64,000 nucleotides of DNA. Origin: Metarhizium brunneum. Its lineage: Eukaryota > Ascomycota > Sordariomycetes > Hypocreales > Clavicipitaceae. Shown piece after piece: positions 11,949 through 24,169 of this stretch; the stretch's first letter is position 1, and each line of letters opens with the position of its first letter. Both the position numbers and the translations under genes were made by a program. The stretch covers positions 62,001 through 126,000 of the forward strand of contig NC_089424.1 of the NCBI RefSeq assembly GCF_013426205.1, given 5' to 3'. The notes beneath the pieces are model-generated. The model was not told the DNA's origin. It did not search any database and worked only from the letters and a program-made list of their open reading frames with translations.

Positions 11949-14158
11949 ATGCTTATACTCTTTCTGGCCCAATTAGCCGCTCTCTTTGTCTCAATCGTGT
12001 CTGCGAAGGTGGTGTCCAGGCAGATTCAATTAGGTCAACATGAGTACTTTATGCCTCCATCTTCCTCTTGGAAAGTACCGTCGTGGGACTCCAACTTCTT
12101 GCAAAATGCGACCGTGGACGAGTTTGTGCCGATTACGGTTATGAACCTGAATGGAACTAAAAATGATGCCAATATTAGAGCTATGCTAGACAAGTTTAAT
12201 GCAACTGATGATGTGTGGACATCGTCATTTACTCAGAGTAAGCCAGCTACTGCCTCTGGCTTCAAATCTTCCAACTGACTTCGGTACAAGTTCTTTATAT
12301 TAAGTCTTCAACCGGATCTGCAAGCACTCTGTTGTAAAAGGAAAAGTCCGCTCAGTATACTATATCTAAACTCGTTTTTGGTAACACAGACAGAATTGTT
12401 CCCTCGGGGCCTTATTTCCTGCATACGAGCACAGGAAATGCATACCAGGCTTACCGACTCTTTGCCGACACAAACCAAGCATTTATTCAGGTTTGTCGCT
12501 CCAGCAAATGCTATTCAACCCTTTTGACAAAACTCAGTAGTCCTCGTATCAAGATCCACAAGATACGCATCACCCCTTGCGCGCGGCAATCTCCTCAGAC
12601 GCAAGCCTCACCGTGGCAGTCCCGTCCCGCTTATACTATGCTCCTACAAAGGACAAACCACTTGCCGGTGTGCGAATATCAGTAAAAGATCTCTTTGATC
12701 TCAAGGGTCTCAAAACAAGCGGAGGAAATCGAGCATTCTACGCAAGGAGTAACATCAAAAACTAAACTGCAATTGCTGTCCAAAAGCTTATTGATGCCGG
12801 TGCTGTGGTTGTTGGCAAGACAAAGTTGTCTGACTTTGCATTTGGAGGGTCATACTTTACCAGCCACATTGACTATTTACTGCCATTCAACCCTCGAGGT
12901 GATGGATACAACCTTCCAAGCGACAGTTCTGGCGGTTCTGGGGCCTCAGTTGCCTCGTATGACTGGCTTGATGCGAGCGTGGGCAGTGACACAGGTGGCT
13001 CTGTTCGAGGACCGGCGCAGCAGAATGGTGTGCATGGGAATCGACCGACTCATAGTGCAGTTGACCTTTATGGTGCCATTCCTTTGAGCCCTGCTATGGA
13101 CACCGTCGGTATGCTTGCGCGAGATCCCTTGCTCTGGTCCAAGATTAATAGGGTCTTGTACGCGGGCTCTGTTAAAGAGTTTGCAAAGTTTCCAAAGTCA
13201 ATACTTCTTGATCCATCCTCCGCCAAGAAACTCTCAGCAGCTGATCAAGAGTATCCGAAAATTGCAGCTGCGGCGAACAATTTCTTGAATCACTTGTCGA
13301 AGATCCTAGCCGCCAATGTTTCTACCTTCTCGATTGACGAAGCGTGGAATAAATCTACGCCTGTTGCATTCAACACTACACCCATTGTGAATGCTGTGGA
13401 TCGCATTTACAGCGACCTCACGCGCTACGAGCAATGGAACGATTTCGGTAAGGCCATTGTAAGTGAGTACATGGAGACTCATAACGGGGAATTCCCTCAC
13501 ATGGTGCCTGATGTTCGGGTAGGCTGGCTGCTCGCCAATGCCTCACTGACAGAGGACGATTACAAAGGCGATCTAAAGGACAAGTCGGGAGTTGCAGAAT
13601 GGGTTGCGAAGAAATTTCTCACACGAGATGAAGATACATGCTCAAACGCAATTTATGTCTACTTTAACATGCCGTACAAGTCCTATAAACCAGATATATC
13701 AGGAGAGTATGTTCTACGACACCACTACAATTAGATGGCGCTAACAAATTCCAGGCTGGTCAAATCCATATATTGCAGAGTTAATCAGTAGTATCTCTAA
13801 GCAGGAATTACATATCCTACAGCAGAACGTAACTATTAACTGCAACACGACTCTAGGTTCCAAGGAGACTCGCGAACATTCAAAAAAGGCACTTGAAGAG
13901 GCTGCTACACTGCGGCACTACCCAGTGTCTCCACGACGTCTTGCATCTGTTGCCGATTTGCCGGATTATGCCCTCACTCTTGGAAGCTTTAACCTAGGAG
14001 ATGTTAATTTCTCCGAATCAACGTTCAAGAATCAGAGTTTACCACTTGCAGTTGATATTATGGCGGCCAAGGGATGCGATGTTATGATTCTTAACCTGGT
14101 TGAAGAACTGTATCGTGTTGGGGCTATCAGAACAGCCAGGACAGGAGTAACTGTATAA
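11949..14158 (+). pseudogene. Secreted amidase-signature enzyme, disrupted
   Basis: Reads as a fungal amidase: signal-peptide-like start (MLILFLAQLAALFVSIVSA), spliced segments containing [20 protein letters not shown], then the catalytic region. [15 protein letters not shown] carries the catalytic Lys, SSGGSG holds the cis-Ser, and [12 protein letters not shown] the nucleophilic Ser. An in-frame TAA at 12763-12765 falls between SNIKN and [12 protein letters not shown], inside a well-conserved block, with no splice pair to remove it. The last junction (near 13715-13755) also fails to keep phase into WSNPYIAELI. With two independent breaks this is probably a pseudogene. The TAA could have arisen from CAA by C->T. 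The family includes the so-called Arp1-like amidases of insect-pathogenic fungi. Confidence 0.75.
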
Positions 14159-15481
14159 CCTAATAGCTAGTCTTGTTATTTATTATATAATTGACTAGTT
14201 CTTGCTCGTGTGTGTCTCTTTTAGATGTTCGCTTCGTCGTCCTTGTATGCGGAATCCCAGTGCCATTTTATTAAAACTTGAACGCGACTGCCCTGTATTA
14301 TCGTCCTTAACGGCCTTGGTACTGCCAGATATAGCTGGAGCCCGTGCAAGTCCCTAAATACCCTACTCCAAGACAACAAGTTGAATAGAGATGGCCGATT
14401 ACTGATATGGAATGGATTATAACGGCAGCTCAGGGGCTCTTGACACACACGAGTCTGGAGAAACTGCCAGTTTGATGAGACATGGCCATAGAGTCTGGTA
14501 GTCATGAAAATGAAAACGACGCATTACGAGAGTAAGGGGGGCGGCAAGACACCCATAAAGGGAGCGGATGGGGTGCGGAATATTCACGGCCGGCGACTTT
14601 GCAAGCGCCCACCAGGTTCTCACATTTTGTGAATATGATCGACGGCTGTTTTAACAGCTATTGGTTTACTTGAAGATGGTGTTAGGCAGGAGTAGCCAAC
14701 CACTGCACGAGATCCTGCAGCTTGTCCAAGAATGATATAATTGAGGAAGATTGACGTCAGGTGTGTGATGATTCTCAATGAGACCGTAACTTTTGCCGCA
14801 CAAAGCCGAGATAAGCTGTTATAACTATCCTTTAGGTCTGGTTAAGTAGGCAGCTGGGTAGCTAACCAAACTCTTATGGGATAGCCAACACAACAAACCC
14901 GTTGAGTAGTCGTAAACTGAAAGCCTAGTTTTTGGCCTGGGTATATATATACCCTGGTCATCTTGCTTCCAGCTCAAAAGTTCTTCGTATATTTTTCCAG
15001 TTATCGACTCTTCGGGACGATCGGGTGACTCGTGGAGCACTTTCTATCGTCCGATCCGGGAGATCATGGCGAACCGGCTGTTAGAGAAGGTGTGTGCGAA
15101 TTTGCTGAGCACTCCTATAACCTGCAGAATAGCATTGGCAAGTAAGCCTGGCTTTGTTCTGTTTTAGGGGGTGGTCGTCCGAGTTTTACTAACCGGGGGA
15201 AATATCTATCGTCCTTCGATCATTGTATAAAGTGATAGCACTTCTCAAGTTATCCTTCAACGGAAACATCGCTGGCAGCAACGACAACGCGTGGCGATAC
15301 CGAGTCCTCCCCTGGGGCGGCCAGGAACGGATGCAATGTTATCACGAGCCATACCAAGTACTTTCCTTTGCAGGAGGCGGCGTACAATCTGACTCATACT
15401 TGGGTCGGGATAATCTCGTCTTCAAAACAACACAGGACTCCTTTATAGCTCCGCATAATACTATGGTCTCCGAATTATCTA
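14159..15481. other. Intergenic, no gene recognised
   Basis: About 1.3 kb with only short overlapping open frames on both strands, no recognisable domains and no convincing splice structure. It lies among pseudogenes and is probably decayed. Confidence 0.5.
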
Positions 15482-15838
15482 TCAAACTGGGCCGTGCATC
15501 TCATCAACTTTGAACGATGTAGTGGTCCATCCTTTGACAGAGGGCTCGTAAATGTTAATATTTCCGCCTAGTTCAGTCTTTCTATGGAAGCCACCCATGC
15601 GGTAGAGCTCCGCTTGACAAAACGCAATGGATGTGGTTCGACGTGCAGTAGCAGGAGCAGGCGGGATCTCTATCCATACTAAAGTCTCAATGTTGAATGC
15701 CCAGAAGTCAGAAAGGCCACCCTGGGAAGGACATCGCGCGTGGAGATAGAGGGTTTTGTCGCCATCAAAGGTCATGGCGTGGTAACTGCGGGCCGCGAGA
15801 TGAGCAGACGTCGTAGAGTCAGGTGTTGCAAGCGACAA
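15482..15838 (-). pseudogene. Kelch-repeat protein fragment
   Basis: The 118-residue frame holds AARSYHAMTFDGDKTLYLHARC, then LSDFWAFNIETLVWIEIPPAP and ELYRMGGFHRKTELGG. These are consecutive kelch blades of the small fungal kelch proteins (galactose-oxidase-like central domain), but only about two of the expected five or six blades are present. A weak upstream match (LTLFVFSGR near 16060-16085) suggests that the start has decayed. No intact gene is visible. Confidence 0.6.
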
Positions 15839-16262
15839 CGATCGCGGTGCTGACTCGAGGATATAGTGCAGTGCTTAAGGTAAGCGTCACGTTCCGAGTG
15901 AGTAAAACGGGTTAAGGATGAGCATACTTCTGGCTTCTGCATGTATGCCCACGCAATCGACATGATTGTGAACGGCTGTCGGCGGAGCAGTTATTCACCA
16001 AATATGCAAGCGTTGAAGGCATATACAGTATCTGTGACGAGCGAAAAAGGCGGCAATTTGACACTATTTGTGTTCAGCGGCCGTTGAGGGAAGCTATAGG
16101 GCTAGTCATATTAATAACTTGCAACAATAAACGAGAATGAAATTTTTGAAAGTACCTTTTTTTTTGTGATATTAATATTTGTGACATTGACATATCAGGG
16201 TAGGAACTGGTAGTATTAATACGACCAAAACTAATAGGCCTTATTGGCATGCCAACGTCGAT

Positions 16263-17276
16263 GTGTTCTCGTTCCTAGGATTAGTCGTTCTAGGCACCAT
16301 CTTGTATATTTCCATGTCATCTTCTAAACCTGATCTGCCGCTGGTTAATGACCTTAAAAAGGGGGAATTCAGATCGCAGCATGCAAGACGTAGATTTGTT
16401 GCTCATGCGCAGAACTTGATCTGGGCTGGATTCGCCAAGGCCGGTAATTACCGCGTCTTATATCAATGTTATTATTAACCTTAACTGATGGGTTTTGATT
16501 GTGTTAAGTTAAGAAATGCATTTCGTATTATTAGCGATATTAGTTATAATATAATATTATCTTCTTGGTATACTAAGGAGCTGCGCGACCATCACGACTT
16601 GAGTTTTAGGAAAGCTATTGCCAAGGTATGCCAGTTTCTCTTTTATAATTTTTTTTTTATAAAAGTAAATTAGATTATGATATGCCAATAATTCAGCTAT
16701 ATCATCTAGGAATGTAATGCATATCTTAAAGGTTTTAAACCATTCAACGTGGTTGGTATTGACAATCAAATCTTTCAAGATGCTGTCAGGATGAAACTAA
16801 CGCAATCTTTGGGTATGTGTCTGTCCGGAGTCATCCCAGGAATAAAGACGAATATTTCAAAAGAGACCCCTAACCAGTAAGTTAAAGGAAGGATATGCCT
16901 CCGACTGTTTACAGAGACATCATTGGCCTTTCCAGCAAACTGGACAGATAAACGAGGTAAATACTCTGAACTCTTATTATCTATAGAAACTCATACTCAC
17001 CAGCGAGGAGAGTAGCATGAGATTGAACTTAAACCAAGCTTCATAAAGACAGTAGCTCGTCTATCATCCAGAGTTTTCTTGGGTGAAGAAATATGTCGGA
17101 ACCGAGACTGGTTGCGAATTACTGTGGAATATTGCGTGCACTCCTTCCTCGCCGCCGAGTCTCTGCGCATCTTTCCAAAGATACTTCGGCCTTTTGCCAG
17201 CCGGTTGCTTCCTGGATGCCGCCAGGTACGTGCCGAGATGGACGAGGCGCGTCGCATCATAACGCCAGTCCGGTAG
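16263..17276 (+). pseudogene. Truncated cytochrome P450 relic
   Basis: N-terminal half of a fungal P450: membrane anchor (FLGLVVLGTILYIS), AQNLIWAGFAK, then FRIISDISYNIIL, YTKELRDHHDLSF, FKPFNVVGIDNQIFQDAVRMKLTQSLG, HEIELKPSFIKTVARLSSRVFLGEE and SLRIFPKILRPFASRLLPGC. It stops before the I-helix, so the K-helix and haem-Cys half is missing. A TAG directly before HEIELKP stands where the family normally has Trp (TGG), as expected from a G->A change, and the first intron junction does not keep phase. The sequence is AT-biased compared with its neighbours. Confidence 0.8.
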
Positions 17277-17297
17277 CCAGACTACCCTAGGTATGTA

Positions 17298-17308
17298 TCG
17301 GACTCCGA
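17298..17308. promoter_or_regulatory. AflR-type palindrome TCGGACTCCGA
   Basis: An 11-bp palindrome fitting TCGN5CGA, the published AflR binding consensus, 411 bp upstream of the SnoaL-like gene. The same 11-mer (either strand) occurs at 19476, 32355 and 44303. Confidence 0.7.
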
Positions 17309-17718
17309 TACCCAAGTTGCATGTCATAGAACATGTCGGACAGCGAAATCGTTTTGTGTGGCATTGTATCTTGGTGTGACGAAATTAGACAGAACTTCGG
17401 TAATATAGAAAGTTTCCACAACCAGAAAGTACATTATCGAGCAACACTATCTGTCTACTTGGAAGCGGCGTAGTTTTCCACCACACGTATTGCGGGGCTC
17501 GCGGGAATAAAGCCACCAGGAAGAAATAGCCAATACCGCTAGTGCAGTACGAGAATGATTGGCATTAATACCCATATGTTCAAAGTAGAATAGAATGACG
17601 GTACCCCCCGTCGGAACGATAGCTCTTTAACGCTGCTTCGTCTCCAATCTCTCCCAATACTCTGGAGCTGACAGTTACAAACGAAGCCGAATCAAAGTAA
17701 AGCCCAACTCGTGTAACT

Positions 17719-18250
17719 ATGGGAACCGAATCTGAAGCTCAGCACGCCACGCTTGATAAATTCCTCGTCGCCTGGGGAAATTGGTCGGCTGCCGATATGA
17801 TTGCAAACTGGTCAGACGACTGTACGCAAGCGGCTCTACCGTTTTCCATGGGCCATCCAGCTCGGTCTCGAGCCCAAGTAGAGGCGACTCTTCCGCTCCT
17901 CCAACAAGTCGTCACCGACTACACAGTAAGTAAAACGCTCTCGCCGCGCACTTATATTTTGTACCACAAATATAGATATGAGCCATGGAAATACTAATAG
18001 TAGATAGCTTGTGATTCACCAAGTCGTGCACGATGTGCCTCAGCGCAAGGCCGTTGTATATGCACTGTCCTCGGGTAAAACGCCCTTTGGAGACTGGAAC
18101 AATGAATATGCCGTGTTTTTCAGCTTTAACGAAAACGGGCAAGAGATTACAAAAATCGAGGAGATGGTTGATACAGCGTTCATGAAGGACTTCTTCCCCA
18201 AGTTCCAGCAGTATATGCGCGACCAGGCATCAAATGAGAAGCCAGCTTAA
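17719..18250 (+). CDS. SnoaL-like (NTF2-fold) protein
   Basis: Exons 17719-17925 and 18008-18250 join in phase to give 149 residues. The pattern of an N-terminal helix (LDKFLVAWGNWSAADMIANWSDDC), central LVIHQVVHDVPQRKAVVYAL, then WNNEYAVFFSFNENGQEITKIEEMVD is typical of the NTF2/SnoaL fold used by polyketide cyclases and dehydratases. Emodin-type clusters commonly carry such a small dehydratase-like protein, so a dehydration or cyclisation step on the anthraquinone scaffold is plausible. Catalytic residues could not be assigned. An AflR-type site lies upstream, and the gene converges with the GST gene. Confidence 0.82.
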
Positions 18251-18514
18251 TTCACTAATAGCCTCATGTGTATATTGGCACCGCTTGTCTTGTTAAAGCC
18301 TTTAATGGATTAAAACAAAACTACGAGACTAGTTACTTAGCTGCGAGAATAGATCTGCACGGTATACTTCAAGTGGGCTGGGAACGACGTCTTGGGCCCA
18401 GGATTGAAAAATATACTACAGAAACCACGATTTCGCTATCCAGGGAAGACATCCAAGTACCATTGCTTCCACTTTCCACAGAGGAGAGAAGTCCCTTTAA
18501 AGCCAGCAACGACA

Positions 18515-19189
18515 CTACTGCAGCTTTTCTGATTTGCCCAGCCCAGCCTGAACGGCCGGCCGCGCAAACATGCGGTCCTGCCAGGCCTTGACGTGCGGAT
18601 AACCCTCGAGGTTGTAGTCTGTCTTGTCAAAGATGATGCCAATGACGTTTTGCCACGAGATGAAGGCGAGATCGGCAACCGAGCACTTCCCACCCACGAG
18701 CCACGGCCCATCCTGGCCCGGGGACACCTTCTTCTCCGACAGGACCTTTTCCAAGACGCCCGTGACACGCTGAACTTCCTTGACGTAGCGGTCGAGGGCG
18801 CTGGGCAGATTCTCGTGGTGGAACTTCTTGAACCAGGCGGCCTGGCCGTAGTAGGGGCCCTGGCCAGACGCCTGGAAGTAGAGGAACTGCCTGGCCTCGT
18901 ACGACTCGGGGCTGCCGGCCGGGAAGCTGATTTTGTGGCCGGCGTCGTACTTTTCGACGAGGTACTCGACGATGGCCCCGGACTCCCACAGGGTAATGTT
19001 GGTGTTGGGGTCGTGGATGGCCGGCAGGCGTCCGTTGGGGTTGACGGCCAAGTATTCGGGCTTCTTAACATCGGCCAGGGGCACGACGACGGCCTCGTAG
19101 GGAAGGCCAAGCTCCTCGAGGACGATGGCGACCTTGGGCGGGTTGGGGCCACCCTTGCCCCAGACTTTGATTGGCTTGATGCTGGACAT
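18515..19189 (-). CDS. Glutathione S-transferase
   Basis: Single exon, 224 residues, starting at MSSIKPIKVWGKGGPNPPKV. The N-terminal thioredoxin-like half includes VNPNGRLPAIHDP, with the cis-Pro, and WESGAIVEYL (glutathione-binding Glu-Ser). The C-terminal helical domain contains LVGGKCSVADLAFISWQN with the conserved Asp. It resembles the fungal Ure2p-like GSTs. A GST is a recurring member of monodictyphenone/emodin-type clusters, where it can help reduction or detoxification of quinones. A palindromic TCGGAGTCCGA lies 287 bp upstream, which ties it to the cluster regulon. The antisense frame that is also open here has no homology signal. Confidence 0.93.
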   Translation of the reverse strand: MSSIKPIKVWGKGGPNPPKVAIVLEELGLPYEAVVVPLADVKKPEYLAVNPNGRLPAIHDPNTNITLWESGAIVEYLVEKYDAGHKISFPAGSPESYEARQFLYFQASGQGPYYGQAAWFKKFHHENLPSALDRYVKEVQRVTGVLEKVLSEKKVSPGQDGPWLVGGKCSVADLAFISWQNVIGIIFDKTDYNLEGYPHVKAWQDRMFARPAVQAGLGKSEKLQ

Positions 19190-19475
19190 GGCGGTGGCGT
19201 CTGGACTCTGGTGTGGTGGTTGTGACAGGGTTGAAACTGGAGGCGGGAGAGTGAGATGTAGATGTGGCAAGTTGGCTACCAAGTCCGAAATGAGATGGCG
19301 TATATGTTGTTACTGGCTGTGATGGAGGAAGAGCCCGTAGGTTGTCTTTTAGAGCTACGGTTATATATGTTATTTGCTGGTTTTAATTTTTTAACATGCC
19401 ACCTGGTCCTATTGACACCACATAATGCTACAGCATCATTCTCGCATGGGCAGTGCGTCTGCATGCTGCGGGTTT

Positions 19476-19486
19476 TCGGAGTCCGA
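19476..19486. promoter_or_regulatory. AflR-type palindrome TCGGAGTCCGA
   Basis: Reverse-strand form of the palindrome seen at 17298, 32355 and 44303. It lies 287 bp upstream of the GST start codon. Confidence 0.7.
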
Positions 19487-19849
19487 TGATCCAATTAGAA
19501 CTAGTCATGGAGATTACCGCGCGGGACGATGACAAATGCAAAATTTGGCCCTGCTTTGTACCAGACGTGATGTAAGAACCATGAACAGCCACATGCACGG
19601 GCGGCTGACGGCCGCGTAGCTATGGTGGTGGGAAGATGTAATGGTGTGGCCGGTGTTGATGGGGGCCGATCTGGGTAAGCAAGATCTCGATTCTCTTGAC
19701 TGAACAAGAGATGCAAATGCGAGGGGCACGGGCCAACATGACGTGGGTGGTGAAATGCCATACCGATACTCCGTACGCGCTACAAAAACTAGCATCACGA
19801 CGTGGCCGGTTTTCATCATGGCACTCGCGTCGAATTGGTCTGTCGGGAT

Positions 19850-20190
19850 GCATTCCCCGCACTATCCGGCATGTGTGCTGATGTGCCGCAGCTGGTCGTA
19901 TCGGCTGTGTTGCTTTGCTCGTCCAAGACTTTGCGGAACTCGACGTGCATTTCCTTGTCTTGATCGAATCGTGCGCGACGATCCTTGATGGTGGCGCGAA
20001 CAACTGCCGCGGAACAGTGCCTGAAAATTCCCAGTCAATAATACCCTGAATATGTAGATTCCTATCCACAAGAATAATAGGGCACCGCAAGTCCAAGTGG
20101 TTTAGGATAGACGGTCCCCGGTCCAGGTTTGGATCGACGAAGATCGATGACTTGGTATATAATATCCTCCAGGTGGTGAAGCACAAACAC
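19850..20190 (-). pseudogene. APH-family phosphotransferase fragment
   Basis: The frame contains ILNHLDLRCPIILVDRNLHIQGIIDWEFSGTVPRQLF, the HxD...N catalytic loop and DFG-like block of fungal aminoglycoside-phosphotransferase-like kinases, with Asn of the loop replaced by Ile. After about 50 residues the homology moves to another frame (ARRVPQSLGRAKQHS), so there is a frameshift. No start or N-lobe is visible. A decayed kinase fragment. Confidence 0.6.
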
Positions 20191-20619
20191 ACACCTCATT
20201 TGGGCAGATGTTGGCAAAACCTGTTGGCAGTCATGGACAGAACAAGCCACACCATACATATGTGGGCTCCGGGCCGCCAACGGGATTTGGCATCAACGCC
20301 AGTCTTGTATTCATGGCAAGTCTCTATTCCTATATATACAAGCATCATGTCATGTCCCTGTTCCTCGCGCGGCTACAAGGGATTGGAGTCTGGGTTTGTT
20401 GTTTTCAGCCAATAAATTACGTGGTCGCGAGTAGTTGATATGCTCTATATTGGGACATGACTGTATCCTTGGCGCTACTATACATCTTGTCCAAGTTCCA
20501 GGACCCAGGCCCATTTCGAAGCGGTCCAGTGATGCCATCACCATCAAGACCACTCGTCTGCTAACCGACAGGAGGAGCATATTCGCAGTCTCTCAACTAC
20601 CATCCACCGAGTGACGGTG

Positions 20620-22914
20620 CTAAATTCCCGAATCATCCTGCTCTGCCTCATGCACCATATTATTGTTCTCGTACCACTCGGTCCATTCCTCGCAGCGCTG
20701 CGAAAACTCGGGCATCACGCCCGCCTTCTCCATCAGCCCCTTAATCTTGCCGGGCTGCTCGAGGAACTGGATCGACAAGCCATCGCTGGCATGCCACGCA
20801 ATATGGCAATGCATCAGCCAGGCGCCCGGGTTGTCGATGCGGAACGCAATCCACAGATACCCGTCTATCGGGCAATTGGCCACGTCCCGACGAGGCGGGT
20901 TGTCGAGCTTGGGCACAACGTCCTCGGTGAAGGGACCTTGTCCCTGGGCGAGCACCAATAAGTCATGTCCGTGTAGATGCATCGGATGCACCGACTGAGG
21001 AATCGTCCGTGGCGGGTCGACGCCCTCCAGGGTATAGTTGCTCGTGATGACAAAGTACACCCACTCGCCCGTCTCATAGTCGAGATAGATGGGCTCCGTC
21101 TCGGGTGTGAACAACGACGCGTTGCCGGTGTTCAGAGCCAGCTTCTTCAGACTCGGCTCCCGCCAGTCGAGATACATGGGCGTGTGGCGCAAAACCCATT
21201 TGTGAATCAGGGAGTTCGGGTCACTGGCGTTGGGCCAGCCCTGCAGCCCTATCTTGAGGTATTCGCTGGGCTCCATGTTGTTCACCCGTCGACCAACCTG
21301 CATTGGCACGACTGGTACCAGCTCGTTTGGTCCTGGATCAGCACATCCATACTTGAGGTGGGCTCGAGGGGGCGTGTAGGGATCGCTTTTGTTCTTGGCG
21401 TCGTACCGCACGATGCCTACGCGGTGGTCCAATATGTCGGGCTCGTTGCAGTACTGTGCGTGGATCCAGAAGTTGGGACCGTTCTCGAGGCTCGCATTGG
21501 CCTCGACAATGATTTCGTACCGTTGGCCTATGGCGGCATGAGAGACACGTACATACTCTCGGGGCTGTTTGCAAAGCCTGGGGGGGGAGAAACCATACCT
21601 ATACCAATGTTGATAACGTCAGTCACATATGGCTCAATGGCCACAAAGTCGTTGGAGATGACTGTAAAGTTGTGCCCGTCAATCCAGAACGTCTCTGTGA
21701 GCAGAGTACCCGTGTGAGTCAGGCCGATTTTGTACTTGGTGCCGCGTTCAAGCGTCACCTCGAAAAAATCCTTCTTGCCCGTGCATCTGGTGTCGTTCTT
21801 CGGGTCACAGTCGTACAGTCCTTTGCCATTTAGAACCATGGAATTCGGGATCGCGGCCCGGGGTGTAAAGATCTCGTAATAATAGAGCTTGAAGGCGTCG
21901 TCGTGATACCAGTCAGACAGCAGCCAGGGCCCAAGGTCGACATCCCAATTCGCGCTCGACGGGCCGTGGATTACAAGTGGCCCTGAAACATGTAGTTAGC
22001 CATGTGCTGCCCGTCATCTCAAACCATGTTCAAAATGGGGGGCGCCTCAACCATATAGTCCGTTGCTGTCTGAGTCGGTGTTAGCTCAATGTTGCCCCTT
22101 GCGGTCCCGAGGTAAACGTACACTGCAAACTAAAGTGCGAGTGATACCACGAGGTACCGTATTGCATGGCCCGAAACTCATACGTTTGCGAAGATCCGGG
22201 CTGGGGACTATTAGCTCCAGGAAGAGAATTGCAAATGGAATAGGAGGCCTACCTTTGAGGGGCATTGCGTCACACCAGGCACACCATCCAGCCAGACAGT
22301 CTCGGATTGTCGGATACCGTGCCAGTGAACCCCCGTTCCATTAAAGTTGGTCAAGTTATTGTGCACGGTAATGCCTATTTGGTCAACTTTGGATGCACTC
22401 AATCGAATCCATCAGCAGGGAGCCATACGAAGGGTATCGCCCCAGTCGGCCTCGATCAGTGGACCAGGGTATTGGCCTGTAGAGAAGTATTAATATGTGT
22501 CCTTCCTTATCTGGTCGGTTGGATTCGGCTCGACGTCATGTTGTAATACGAACCATTGAACACTGTCCCCTTGACCAAGTATCCGTCTGGGGCAATCAAC
22601 TCTTGGGTGACGGTAAGTTCGTACTGTATCTCCTTAGGACGGAATCACAAAATATCTTAAATGTGAAAATAGAACGGAAAAAACAACATGAAGCATCAAT
22701 GCTACATTGTAAAAAAGGAAACGACCGAAACACATACCTCCCTCAAGCGTCCTTTTGGTACGACCTTGTCAGGGTCCGAATGTATGTTGAAGCCCTGGCG
22801 CCAACAATCTCGGTGTTGGGGGCTGTTGGTGCAGGAACAATTGGCCTTGGGTTTCGATGCAAACCCACCGTGGCAAAGGGCCAGCAATTGGGTCAGACGA
22901 CGCAAGAGAGCCAT
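20620..22914 (-). CDS. Laccase / multicopper oxidase, secreted
   Basis: Eight exons in phase: 22914-22738, 22629-22554, 22476-22429, 22374-22253, 22200-22122, 22069-22052, 21982-21599 and 21527-20620, giving 544 residues. The ATG at 22914 starts a signal peptide (MALLRRLTQLLALCHGGFA). All four copper-ligand blocks are present: HWHGIR, WYHSHFS, HPMHLHGHD and HCHIAWHASDGL, the last with the T1 Cys. Such enzymes couple phenolic polyketides oxidatively and often sit in pigment clusters. In this setting it could dimerise or further oxidise an anthraquinone or anthrone outside the cell or in the secretory path. It is divergent from the GMC gene, with a shared 1.25-kb promoter. Product and substrate are not known. 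Confidence 0.92.
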
Positions 22915-24169
22915 GGCAGGCTTTGTGGAAGTTGAGCAACGCCTTGTGGTCAATCAATCCACAATAGGATGAGACGCATAGCCGTGGAGATATGTGGCAA
23001 GTATTAGCTAGAACGTATAATCCATTTATGTGTATAAACCATCAATAGATGAGACTTGGACCACATGTTGGACTCGGCCGCCATCATTTCAGGGTATCGG
23101 AGACCATCCCCTCAACCCCAGGCACCGGGTTCCGAGGCACCGGGCTCCGGGTATGGCTCGGCGTCGGCAACAGTCTGCCTCGAATGTTTGCATCAGAAGC
23201 CAAGTTATGCTGAGATTGAGGATCAGAATTCGCCAAGACTCTAGCTAGCGAAGCGGTTCTATCATGACTCGGGGTAGGAGGCTGTCATGTAAGACACTGG
23301 CAGGTAGTAGTATTACGGAAGCCAATCGGCATGAACCGTCAGACATACATTCTAGAACAACAGAGCTCATGTTTCGATGCATGAACGTGCGGTCATCTAT
23401 CTTTCTATTCAATAACGTTTCAGAATTGCCATATCGGGGTCTCACACACCGCTGCTACGCTGTGTCTAGGCAATAATCGTTTAATTTTAGTAGCGAAACC
23501 GGTCCTGTTAGAAATCTGGCTGGCGATGACATGTAAAGCCTTTGTATCCGTCATGCTGCCCCCATTCATATTTCAATTCAGTCCCAAATTTAATATGGAA
23601 AGCGAAAGCTTTTATTCCAAGATTCGTCCTTTAGATCTGTCCATTTTCACATAGTTCGTAATGTTAACCGTGTATGCGACAACTTGCCAGCGCAATATAG
23701 CATTGCGAGCATACAGCACTACAAGTGTTTAAGGCTCCGAGAGTCTAACTGTACGAGTTGATCGTCTCTCTGAAATTATTACAGTGCAAAGCGTGGATGG
23801 AATTTCCGAGTCACACGATATCCCTAGACCAGCTCCGTTGGGGGCCAGCAGCCAGGGCCATGGCCACAACCATGACCGGGACTAGTCGGGATCCGAAAAG
23901 CTTTCTTCCGAAATTGCCAAAACAATTAGCAAAGGAACGCGCTAGGGTACCAACGCCCGATTACTCTGCCCCTTTGCGAGACACTATACTCGTGGCTGAG
24001 CTAGAATATTAGGTCGACTGTCACCGGATTCGGCGTAGAAGGCCATGGACTATATAATCAAACAACACTGAAACCAAATATATGAGAATCTGCTCCACCA
24101 ACGAGTACCAAATCATCAACAAATATCACGCTATTGACGCAAAGAAATTGAGTTTCAGTGCTACACCTG
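22915..24169. promoter_or_regulatory. Divergent promoter between laccase and GMC oxidoreductase
   Basis: A 1,255-bp region with no supported gene, between two genes read outwards. TCGGGATCCGA at 23886-23896 fits TCGN5CGA and lies about 275 bp upstream of the GMC start. It is weaker evidence than the exact 11-mer, because a motif with six fixed bases is expected many times by chance in 64 kb. Confidence 0.5.

Noticed and set aside
18593..19225. 210-codon plus-strand frame over the GST gene
   Set aside because: It is the exact antisense of a clear GST; its sequence has no domain and is a codon-bias shadow.
20977..21717. 246-codon plus-strand frame over the laccase gene
   Set aside because: Antisense of the copper-ligand exons; no independent motif.
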